Below, piece after piece: positions 11,090 to 19,439 of a stretch of 64,000 nucleotides of DNA. The translations under genes were made by a program, and so were the position numbers. The stretch spans positions 149,599,890 through 149,663,889 of the forward strand of contig OX336397.1 of the NCBI GenBank assembly GCA_946902985.2, in the 5' to 3' direction. The stretch comes from Meconema thalassinum. Taxonomy: Eukaryota; Arthropoda; Insecta; Orthoptera; Tettigoniidae. How positions within the stretch are numbered: position 1 is the stretch's first letter; each line of letters opens with the position of its first letter. The notes below the pieces were generated by a model, which was not told where the DNA came from, made no database searches, and worked only from the letters and a program-made list of their open reading frames with translations.

Positions 11090-11634
11090 TTACAGCGCTT
11101 TACACTCAACATGCAAGTTTTGACAAGCTTTGCGAGCTAGCCAATCAAAAAGCTCCCAAACGTTTTGAAGCGCTTTATTTTGTAGAGGTTCATCAGGTCC
11201 GCACAAGTTGTACAGTGCAGGACATTCCAGTTCATGAAGGTCAACCAGTTGACATGTTGAATTAACATACTGACGCAACCATTCCCTTTTTTCGCTTCCC
11301 TTTACAAAGACAAGGTCAGTACCACACAAGTGAGCTTTCAGTACAAGTGTTAGATGATGGTAAGGAATGTCACCTTCTTTCCAGACCAGTCCCAAATTGC
11401 GTTGCAACCACTCTGTTTGCCTTCTGTCCTCGTCCGACTGCAAATGCATGGACACGGTGGTTCAAATACAAAACTGGTTACTCTTGGTGCCCACATGGTT
11501 GTGCAGTCAATCATTCCAACTTCTTTAAATACAAACTTATTTTCGTTCGCCTTGAAACCCTGCACATCAACAATCAATGTTCTCGGCATGGCGACAGATA
11601 TCACACACCTTCCACTACCACTGCTTCGTAACAA
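11090..11634 (-). pseudogene. Polinton RNase H-like nuclease-type protein, one frameshift
   Basis: The N-terminal part (from ATG 11589) has 'MPRTLIVDVQGFKANENKF' and 'FVFEPPCP', a D-x-Q-G-F pattern common beside insect Polinton capsid genes and resembling an RNase H-fold first strand. The frame slips by one base near 11445. It continues with 'RRQTEWLQRNLGL', 'GDIPYHHL', 'LVFVKGSEKREWL' and a C-terminal 'NVWELFDWLARKAC'. Nuclease activity is an inference from fold resemblance only. Confidence 0.6.
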
Positions 11635-11681
11635 CTAACCGATTGACTAGTTGCAGGAAAATAAAATACTCAAAGAATCAA

Positions 11682-12369
11682 TTACACACAATTTTTATTC
11701 ATTAAGTTATCAGTACATCGTTTACAATCTTTTATCATAGGATTTGGTCCATCCCAATCGGTGCGAGATTCTCCTCGATGCATGAAATGTCTACGACAGG
11801 TGTGGCAGGCTGCAACATCCCCTGACATACGGAGATGTAATGGTAGCTTATCCCAGTTGAGATCAATGTCATGTGCACCGTATGTGGATAGAAATCCAGC
11901 TGGTAAATATGGCATCAGATGCTGCGGCATTTCACGAAGAAATTCTGCTTGATGGTAGGCTTGAATAGCCACACTTACCATGGTGCGATAAATCTCAAAT
12001 ACCACATCGGCGTCTCGACTTATTGAGCAACGATCACATTTACAGTTTAGGGGATCTGCCCCCTCTCCAACATGACGACATGAGGCTTTAGTGACATCAT
12101 CCTAGTTTTTCTTTTGATTGCAACAGTGTTTGTATGCCCTGTCATAGTAGCCAAACGTAGGTATGAATTCATCTGGTAGATAGGAAACCAGATGCGGTGA
12201 TATTCCTTGTACAGCGTGAGCCTTGGAATAGGCGGTAATAGCTTCACTCACCAGGGAGCGATATATGATAAGCCTCGAATCCTCATCTGTACTGTGGGAC
12301 CGATGTACACATTTAAGGTCTGTTGCCCCCCTTGGAGAGGGGGGGGGGTGACTTCATCGTAGCTTTCCA
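11682..12369 (-). pseudogene. Polinton unknown protein with a tandemly duplicated domain
   Basis: Two copies of one domain follow each other. The upstream copy (12369 to ~12110) reads 'ATDLKCVHRS', 'RLIIYRSLVSEAITAYSKA', 'PHLVSYLPDEFIPTFGYYD'. The downstream copy (~12107 to 11682) reads 'ADPLNCKCDRC', 'VVFEIYRTMVSVAIQAYHQ', 'QHLMPYLPAGFLSTYGAHD', then a Cys/His segment 'CHTCRRHFMH' and 'CKRC'. An in-frame TAG separates them, and a 10-C homopolymer near 12341 shifts the first copy's start. The Cys pairs suggest zinc binding; the function is unknown. Confidence 0.55.
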
Positions 12370-12524
12370 TGACTGTGAAGGGCAATGCAGGAAGACGTGC
12401 TATTTATACTCTGGTCACCATGTTGGACAGCGGTTGATAAAACACATGTGCCTCGTGGAAAATAAGACAATAGGCTGTGTTTTTTTCTGTAATAACTGCA
12501 GATGTATCAAATTCTAGTCGGATA

Positions 12525-13652
12525 TCAATAGTTGTCTCCTTCATCGACTCCTCCAAATATGAGCAGTCCATCACAACCAGAGGTGCCTTGGACTTGCGGT
12601 GATAATAGTGGACATGCTTCTTTCTGATAATAGGATGACTGAAAGTTTACAAACATGTCATAGAGCTTACCATATTTGTTCTTGGTATAGTTTAAATCCA
12701 TTCCCTCGTAGGAAAAGGTAACACCGTTCAAAAAGAGTCGTATATTTCGTAACTGTATGTGATCAAATTTGGAAGCATCTTTATTCTGTTGAAATTTGCG
12801 ATCTGTTTGAAATCCAACAATGACGTAGAGAGGCTGCTCCGTGTACCGCGAGGTTTTTATAGACCAAGTATGTGTATCAGAAAGTGGTAACACCGGGTAG
12901 TCATGCAGCTCCCAGCTTCTAAATTGAATGGGTAAAGCTGTATCCTTCTCCACAATCTTGAGCAGACTCAATTTTTTCTGATCCGATAGAGTGGCGTGCG
13001 GTATTTTCCATAGAATTCGTTGCAGTAGAATATTTGAATCTATTGGCGCTGCATCAGCACCCTTTAGCGCATTATAATCGCTCCTATCTCGTACAGGAAT
13101 CAGATCCTGTCTTGTGTTCACAACAATGCGCTTATGATCCTCTGCAAAGCCTAGTATTAATTTTAGAGGTAAATGACCAGTAAATGTACCATCAGTGTTA
13201 ATCATCCAGTCGTTGGTCGAGTAGGGACACCAACCGGCCATACAAAAAGCTTTAGTTTCTTCACTTCCGTACGAGGGGTAAAGTTTCATGACGCTTGTTA
13301 TGCCAACATTTCGAGTAGTATCCACTTAAATACCGTTGATCACATAGCGAACCTCAAAAAACAGAAAGGCCAAAGCATTGTTGGCCAACTTTGACGATGT
13401 TGGGATGGTGCCATCCAATTTAGTGAGTTGGCCTTCAATCTGGATGTAACTTTCATGTGGTAGCGTGTAGATATCTTGTTGATTAATATTAATGTGAATC
13501 TCATTGTTATTTAGTCCCTGAGTATACGGTTGGTAGGAATGGTGTTCAATTCTTACAATACCCTCCTGTACTTCGACCGGGTTTGTCACGTCGAGAATCG
13601 AATTCATGGCGTAAGGTGTAACCAAGTTGTTGTAGGATCTGCTTGTTGACAC
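12525..13652 (-). pseudogene. Polinton major capsid protein (double jelly-roll), one in-frame stop
   Basis: The N-terminal 108 codons (13652-13326) and 266 further codons are in the same frame, separated only by a TAA at 13326-13328, where the family usually has Glu in a 'NG(I/V)E(I/V)D' context. After it come 'TRNVGITS', 'GWCPYSTNDW', 'HLPLKLILGFAEDHKRIVVN' and 'FQSSYYQKEACPLL', which match the Polinton double jelly-roll capsid protein that would form the icosahedral shell. The total of ~375 codons is somewhat short for the family, so the extreme N-terminus may be missing. Otherwise the frame is clean. Confidence 0.85.
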
Positions 13653-13732
13653 GTGTTAACCTGTACACGTGTTGAGCACAACTAACACCTCCTCTCGACA
13701 ACGTTGCCGCTATATACACTTGTTTCATGCTG

Positions 13733-14465
13733 GCTTCAGATCCAGTTTGTAGGTCCCAGGTGTATGGCGGTCTAACTGGATGAGACGTTGGTTTCTATTC
13801 ACCAGTCGTAATGTAATAATCCTGATGTAGGTCACACTGACAGGATGATAGAGCACCACCTATGGGTTTACGCGGATGATGTAGCCACCAGGTGAAGTGA
13901 TAATAAAATCGTAGAGCGAATGTGATGGATCTTGATTGGTGTAGACGTCTGTGATAATATTACACGTGACAGATACGTGATGATCTTTAATGATTTTCAC
14001 CGCTTGGTCAGACTTGTGGAGCACGTTTGGTACTAACACTTGTGGCGAATAGCCTAACAATGGACCAATCGAATCTGGTTGGGATTTAAAATCAATCTTA
14101 AAAGAAGAAAGAATACTGCAGCGATGAGTCACGTCGTTGGCTATGTGTTCAAACTTGCGTGTCCCGTCAAGAAATGCTTTTAGACTAAATTCCTTGATGA
14201 GAGTTGTGTAGATGTGATCATGAATATCATCTACGGTGTAGCTGCCAGACGGTAGAGATAACTCATAGTCATCGTAGTAGAACTTACTGTTGACGTCTTC
14301 AATTATGTTGTAGATTCTATTGTAGCCTTCAAACGAAACAAGTCCCAGCACATAAGGTCGTCTCCCCAATTCAATAGGAGGATAAAAGTCGACGGTTACT
14401 TCCGCACCATGTCCATGCTCTGTAAACGTTCTACTTTCTGTTGTCATAATGACCACGTCACCCAC
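13733..14465 (-). pseudogene. Polinton penton-like minor capsid protein, one in-frame stop
   Basis: Two hundred and one codons from ATG 14465 include 'VDFYPPIELGRRPYVLGLVSF', 'PSGSYTVDDI', 'IGPLLGYSPQVL' and 'SPGGYIIRVNP', matching the single jelly-roll protein that fills capsid vertices in Polintons. A TAG at 13860-13862 stops it, but the same frame runs on for 42 more codons ('RIITLRLVNRNQRLI') to a TGA at about 13733. That tail looks like the family's usual C-terminal strand. So one point mutation truncates an otherwise intact gene. Confidence 0.75.
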
Positions 14466-14475
14466 CGTGCTGCGA

Positions 14476-14808
14476 CTAATATAGAAAGGTCAAGCATAGA
14501 CGACCACACTGTTGTGTGTTAAAATTTTGCACTCGTTTCACATTATAGTGTTTTGTTGCACTGCTTCCAAAATAGCGAACAAGCTCTGCCGGAGGAGGAA
14601 GGTTTCCAAAACTGTCTAAGTACCACACGGTGCGCCCATGCCTTACGTAGGCCACATAATGCGTCCCCGGTCCATGACTGTCATCCAAATTGACAACTGC
14701 ACTTTCATGGCTCTGTGCTTGAGGCGGTAGTTGTTTGCGCATAAACACGCCACGAAAGTGCGAAATCTTCAGCCGTTTTGCATATCTTATTACTTCCTCG
14801 TGCGTCAT
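14476..14808 (-). CDS. Polinton adenain-like cysteine protease
   Basis: Maturation protease related to adenovirus and Ulp1 enzymes, which would cleave capsid precursors. I choose ATG 14808 because it begins 'MTHEEVIRYAKRLKI', the usual start; in-frame codons upstream overlap the basic-protein gene. The catalytic set is visible: His in 'GPGTHYVAYV', Asp in 'WYLDSFGNLPP', Gln and Cys in 'TQQCGRLC'. The frame is intact at about 110 codons and stops just 11 nt before the penton gene. The short C-terminus after the Cys could be a slight truncation. Confidence 0.8.
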   Translation of the reverse strand: MTHEEVIRYAKRLKISHFRGVFMRKQLPPQAQSHESAVVNLDDSHGPGTHYVAYVRHGRTVWYLDSFGNLPPPAELVRYFGSSATKHYNVKRVQNFNTQQCGRLCLTFLY

Positions 14809-15334
14809 GGCTTGTCGTGGCAGTGCATCTATTAATCGTTTTTTGGCGACATGTACAGTAAATGCCAAGTCCTTTCTTGTAGGGTGCTAGCTTCATGTTC
14901 ACGCCTTTACCGCGCAGTGCTATGGCTTCCATTGTTTTATTATGCCTTTCACTTTCCTTCAACTGTTGCTTCGCCTCCTCAAGAGCTTTCACTGTTCGTG
15001 CTACCGCACTTGCTCCTCCAAGAAGTGAACCCAGGGCTGCTAGTCCAGCAAACAGCGCAAGTAAAAATCCACCACGTTTCGGTTCAGGAATCACTCGGGC
15101 ACGTTTTCTAAAACGTTTACTTTTGGGATTTGCATGTAATCGTGCTGCTCGGAGTGCTTTCTTAATGACCAACTCACTATTTGTTTCTCCACGCGAAGCT
15201 TGACGTGCCGCATTAAGAATAGCCTTAAAGCCTCCCTTTCGTGACGACTTCTTCCTCTTCTTCACCACATATCTCTGTTTCACCATCGCGACCAAGGAAC
15301 AAGACAACCTCACACCGCAAAGTATAGAACACAA
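14705..15334 (-). CDS. Small basic Polinton virion protein (adenovirus pX/pVI-like)
   Basis: The likely start is the Met of 'MVKQRYVVKKRKKSSRKGGF' at 15286. The N-terminal half is strongly Lys/Arg-rich ('KSKRFRKRARVIPEPKRGG'), followed by one hydrophobic Gly/Ala segment ('FLLALFAGLAALGSLLGGAS') and a helical Glu/Lys stretch. 'RGG-F' and 'KGG-F' sites could be cut by the neighbouring protease. The family tail 'LAPYKKGLG' appears near 14880; codons beyond it overlap the protease in another frame and are probably not native. A role in genome condensation or membrane interaction is inferred. Confidence 0.6.
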   Translation of the reverse strand: MCSILCGVRLSCSLVAMVKQRYVVKKRKKSSRKGGFKAILNAARQASRGETNSELVIKKALRAARLHANPKSKRFRKRARVIPEPKRGGFLLALFAGLAALGSLLGGASAVARTVKALEEAKQQLKESERHNKTMEAIALRGKGVNMKLAPYKKGLGIYCTCRQKTINRCTATTSHDARGSNKICKTAEDFALSWRVYAQTTTASSTEP

Positions 15335-15396
15335 CTAACGTTCCTCAGGAAGAGAGCATGCAATTATTTATTCAATGGTGGCGATATATTCAAGCT

Positions 15397-16079
15397 CTAT
15401 ATACAGAGGAAATCATTTATGGTTTTCCCCGCCTCTCTTTCTTCAGACGAGAGTTTCAATTGAAACGATAATTTTTCCTCGGCTTTCACCGCCAGATCAA
15501 TGAGTGATGTTTTAACACTACCGTTTAATAGTACCTCTAAATGTTTAAAATCTGGCGTATACTTAATAACACGAATTGCACCATCTTACGGTAAACGGTA
15601 ATTGCTATGCCCCGAACGTAGAATGTAGGTCAGGTTATCGAGGTCTTTTACTGGTTGTTGGTTTACAATGTGAAGCAAAAATATAGAGGGAATTGTTTTG
15701 ATAAAAAGCGATACCCGTTGATCCAAAAATCGTTTTGTTGTCACGTCGTGAGATTGCACAGGATCAGCAACATCAGCTATTCCCCTTCGCTTCATCTGTA
15801 AAGCGTTCTCCCTAATTTCCCACACCTTTTCCATTTCAGAGGTTAAAAATGTTTTGTACAAACATCTTGATCATCCTCGGGATCGGCCACGTGTACAAGG
15901 CGTGTATTATTTGCTGTATAACTATTTACAGTTAGGGTTGGCGCAATACTGTGTAGCTCTCTCACCTTGTTATCTACATAGTCCTTTCTAGCAGCGTCCG
16001 TCTCGATTGTTGGAAGAGCCAGCTGAGTTATTCGACGTTGGTGCACATCATAGTCTTTTCCTTCTGTTAACACCACAGC
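15397..16079 (-). pseudogene. Polinton fiber-like protein, C-terminal part (split by the palindrome)
   Basis: Contains the repeated motif 'R(R/G)I..(L/V)A.P....DA..K.(Y/F).D', as in 'HQRRITQLALPTIET', 'ARKDYVDNKV', 'RLVHVADPEDDQDVCTK' and 'RRGIADVADPV', which resembles trimeric shaft repeats of phage tail fibers. A one-base slip occurs near 15850, and a TAA at 15586 is followed by 62 further in-frame codons to TAG 15397. The N-terminal portion lies at 30926-31270, beyond the 14.85 kb insertion. The two halves are in frame once the insertion and one 6-bp duplication are discounted. Confidence 0.7.
16074..16079. other. Target-site duplication, left copy (CACAGC)
   Basis: CACAGC directly precedes the AGTAGTGG terminus of the palindrome, and an identical CACAGC follows its other end at 30926-30931. 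Six-base duplications are the Polinton norm. Confidence 0.85.
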
Positions 16080-16559
16080 AGTAGTGGTTTTGTGAGAGTT
16101 CTGGCCCCACCACCACCGCTCCACCGCTGGAATACTAAAATGGCAATATCTCGCGAACCAATCAGGCTAGAGACTTGTACGAGGTGTCATTGAACTCGGG
16201 CTGATACCCCCTTTCCTATGGACAACATATTTCAACCCCAAAAATAAAACCTACCCCTACTAGGGGGTAAAATTGTATTTTTTTTAGAGAATCTCTCTTT
16301 CCAATTGCAACATGTGACAGTTTGAATTCTAATATGGAATGAAAAGTTGTTCTACACAAGAGACATGTGTGCGGTGGAAAGCCACTATGAATTAGCATGC
16401 CCACTCATGGCTTTTGTAAGAGGGCGGGCTTTTTAAAAGATGGCGGCTGTAGTGTAACCTAACCTAACCCAACCCACGAGTGGTGATCAAAAAGTATTTT
16501 AAGTGACGCTTGTCGATTGGCAAACCAATAATCAATGAGGGATATGTCAGGCCTTGAGG

Positions 16560-16970
16560 TGATAGCCCCTTTTGATTGATCCCTGTTGATTGATCTTTGT
16601 TGATTTGTCCCTTTGGACTGGTCTCTGTTGACTAGCCCCTTTTGGACGGGCCCTTTTTGACAGGGGGTCATTTTTGATGGATCCTTTCTGACAGGTCCTT
16701 TTTGACGGGTCCCTGTTGACGAGTCATTGCTGACGGGTCCTTGTTGATGAGTCCCTGTGGACGGGTCATTGTTGACGGGTCCCTATTGACAGGTCATTGT
16801 TGACTGGACATTGATGACAGGTCAATGTTGACGGGTCATTGTTGATGGGTCCTTGTTGACAAGTCCCTGTTGATGGGTCCCTGTGGAAGGGTCCCTTTAG
16901 ACCGGCCCCTTTGGACTGGTCCCTACGGACCGGCCCATGAAATTTATCCAAATTATATCAAAGGGCCTAA
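16560..16970. repeat. GGGTCC satellite, left outer block
   Basis: Roughly 14-bp units of the form GGGTCCCTGTTGAC with many variants, ending in a conserved 'GGCCCATG...TTTATCCAAATTAT' tail. Short open frames across it are periodic artefacts of the repeat. The same block recurs inverted at about 30030-30440 and in shorter form at the palindrome centre. Confidence 0.85.
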
Positions 16971-17269
16971 CTACATTTGTGCGTAAAGCAGTGTGTTGAA
17001 CTGACGTTGTTCACCAGTCCTTACTACTACAATTGGATAACAATATGAAAGGAATTGATTAACCAGACATGAGTTAACTACCAACGAAACACTTTGGCGA
17101 CTCTGCTTGTTATTGACCAATGAGTAGGGTTTTAGAAAAACTGTTTGCTATTTTGGGTTATATACAAAAAATGCTTAGACCTTTTGAGTGACTACGTTTG
17201 CTAAACAAGACATTATACCAGACACGAATAGGATTCTTATGTAGCTCAGACAAGGAAAGCATTTCTACA

Positions 17270-17760
17270 GAATCTGTTGACATTGAATATAGATTTAGGT
17301 ATTAGGAAGTCATTTTGAAGGCCTTTGTCTGGAGCGTGGCACTCTATGAAAGTATAACTTAGACAATTGGTGTAGCAGAAAAGTGGAGAATTGAAGTGTT
17401 TGAAATGTGGTGTTACAGGAGAATGATGAAGATTAGATGGGTAAATAGGGTTACTAACAAAGAGGTATTAAGACGAGTGGGGGAGAAGAGATGCATCTGG
17501 CGAGTGTTAATGAAGTAAAGAGATAGGTTGGTAGGACACGTACTAAGACACCCAAGAATAGCAAACGTAGTTATGGAAGAAAGGTTCGAGGACGAGAACT
17601 GTAGGGGTAGACCAAGTTTAGAATATGTTAAACAGATAGCCTTGAATGTAGGGTGTGGTAGCTATATAGAGATGAAACGATTAGCTCGGGACAGATAGGC
17701 GCTGAGATCTGCATCAAACCAGTCAAAGGACTAAAGACTCAAACAAAAACATGTAAGTTC
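17270..17760 (+). mobile_element. LINE ORF2 tail fragment in left arm
   Basis: The plus strand encodes, with a few stops, 'KWRIEVFEMWCYRRMMKI', 'RWVNRVTNKEVLRRVGEKR' and 'RLVGHVLRHPRIANVV', the C-terminal region of a non-LTR reverse transcriptase. It is the same family as 219-1200. The mirrored copy is at 29270-29760. Confidence 0.7.
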
Positions 17761-18031
17761 ACTGAAATAATGTTGTGTAACGGTAAATGTTAGTCAACGA
17801 ACAGTAATGCATTACTAAAACCCATGACACGATACCTAAGAGCTTTTCTAAAATGATTTTAAAATGCCTTTAACCCTATATTGAACACCCAGTTCACAAG
17901 ACTCATAACTGCAATGTTATGGTAAAACAAAACAAAATCTATATTTCAAAACAAGCAAGTGGTTTAGTCAATGTATACTGGAAAAAGTTTTGTAAACACT
18001 GAAGTCCTCAAGACTAATTAAATTAGTAACT

Positions 18032-18116
18032 GTCAGGTTGACCGAGTGGTTAAGGTGTTTGACTAAGATAAAATTTTCTGTATATGGAAGCAAGGGTTCG
18101 TATCCCTTACCTGACA
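18032..18116 (+). tRNA. tRNA-Leu-like sequence, left arm (degenerate)
   Basis: Acceptor GTCAGGT pairs perfectly with ACCTGAC. An A box-like 'GACCGAGTGGTTAAGG' and a T arm AAGGG-TTCGTAT-CCCTT (B box GGTTCGTATCC) are present, with a long variable arm as in Leu/Ser tRNAs. The anticodon arm TTTGA-CTAAGAT-AAAAT is unpaired in this copy because of a base change. The loop seems one base short of the usual CTTAAGA. Probably a tRNA-derived pseudogene or Pol III promoter, not a working tRNA. Confidence 0.6.
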
Positions 18117-18384
18117 TAACTATTGCCTTAACATGGCTTGGCCACACTGCATTATTATGATACTCGGTACACAAACCATAGATATAGTGTATTGTTTAAG
18201 GCCACTCTCTTTCTGAACATAGTCAGACACTGTTGATGGTTAACAATTGTATTAATAGTGGGACATGGGGATAGTAATTAAGAAAAACAGACAATACCCA
18301 TACAATATTTTTATTAAATTCATTTATAATAGTTACACACACTGAATTCAACTCTATCTCTTTACCATTGTTCGATATAGATTT

Positions 18385-19068
18385 TTAAACACAACGCTTG
18401 TTGTAGATCCTTTTACAACTTTCTCCAGGTACTCTTGCTCTTAAAAACTGGGGAAGCCGCAATGGTTTTATAAACATAAAACCTTCATCCTCTTCTTTTT
18501 CATAATTATCATCATCATCATTATGAATATTATCATCAAAATTATTATAGTCATTGTCACCATCATTATCATCATCATCATCATCATTCTCAACATCACT
18601 AGAACTATCCAATTCCTCTTGTTTGTTTTCCACAGGGACCTCTTGTAGAGTCTGCGTTGCTTTTGATAGTGTTAAGGGTATTTTGAACGATGGTATTTGT
18701 CCTAACATGTCTTTTTGAGGTGATGATGAATGCTTTTTAACAAACAATGCACTATCTTGAGCAGCAATATATATTTCTTGGACTTGCTTTTTTACCTGAG
18801 TTAGAGTATTTTGCGTATTTAAATGTGTATTAATTTGAGATTCACAATGATGTTCTTTTGAAGTAAGTACGTTGGAGTCTTTTGTTTTAATCATTCCTCG
18901 ACACTTTTTGGATCGTTGTTTTGAACATCGCCAAATAACAGTTCCATCTTTATTGGTTATTTTTACAATATATGTATATCCTTTATAGAAGACACATGGC
19001 TTGCCATGACTGGTTGTTGAGACATCCATATCAACTAATACATATGAATTAAATTTTAGTAAAGACAC
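18385..19068 (-). CDS. FLYWCH zinc-finger protein with Polinton-like C-terminal half (left arm, intact)
   Basis: 227 open codons. The first ATG is codon 14 (19029); codons before it are open and carry the expected first aromatic, so an upstream exon or non-ATG start is possible. FLYWCH features: 'GYTY' (30-33), 'WRC' (46-48), second Cys at 56, and His73/His74-Cys75. FLYWCH modules bind DNA. After residue 95 the sequence 'DSALFVKKHSSSP', then 'SKATQTLQE' and a long Asp/Asn-rich acidic run, parallels 'DSELFVEKHLKSP', 'SKETQAIEE' and the Glu run of the Polinton DUF8207-type protein at 32.1 kb. It ends with a basic 'CKRIYNKRCV'. I infer a chimera of a FLYWCH finger and a Polinton N-terminus. Confidence 0.7.
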   Translation of the reverse strand: MSLLKFNSYVLVDMDVSTTSHGKPCVFYKGYTYIVKITNKDGTVIWRCSKQRSKKCRGMIKTKDSNVLTSKEHHCESQINTHLNTQNTLTQVKKQVQEIYIAAQDSALFVKKHSSSPQKDMLGQIPSFKIPLTLSKATQTLQEVPVENKQEELDSSSDVENDDDDDDNDGDNDYNNFDDNIHNDDDDNYEKEEDEGFMFIKPLRLPQFLRARVPGESCKRIYNKRCV

Positions 19069-19439
19069 ATGAACAATCTTTAGATTACAAGTGATTTACA
19101 CACACACACACTTTCCTAAATGTCAAGATTTATGGATGTAGTTTTCCGCCAACAGCTGCTTACTGCGTATGACAAGGCTGGAGACTGGTAGGTGAGACGG
19201 TCTTTCACGATGTGAACACTGTAACAGGCAGTAGTCAACTGACAATATTCGTATACCCGAGTCAAGGTTAACAGGTACTTACTGCGTATGACAAGACCAT
19301 ACACTCATAAGTTAGACCGTATTTTTTTTGTTTGTTGCTAAGGGTCCAATATATACCCTAGACATGTTAGTTCTGAACACTTAGTGGTTAATTGTATATA
19401 TTGAATTCAAATACACAGCTTATACAAGCACGTTTTGCA

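Noticed and set aside
11347..11638. Plus-strand frames opposite the nuclease-type gene
   Set aside because: Shadows of the minus-strand gene, with no family motifs of their own.
13546..13728. 60-codon minus-strand frame overlapping the capsid gene start
   Set aside because: Out of frame with the capsid protein and without motifs; overlap is by chance.
16459..16951. Open frames with 'DQSKG/QQGP' repeats in the GGGTCC satellite (also 23281-23763 and 30335-30547)
   Set aside because: They are periodic translations of a short satellite, appear on both strands, and have no start context or domain.
17968..18174. 68-codon frame (and mirror 28831-29037) as a gene
   Set aside because: It runs antisense across the tRNA-like sequence, and its conservation is explained by that unit and by the arm duplication.
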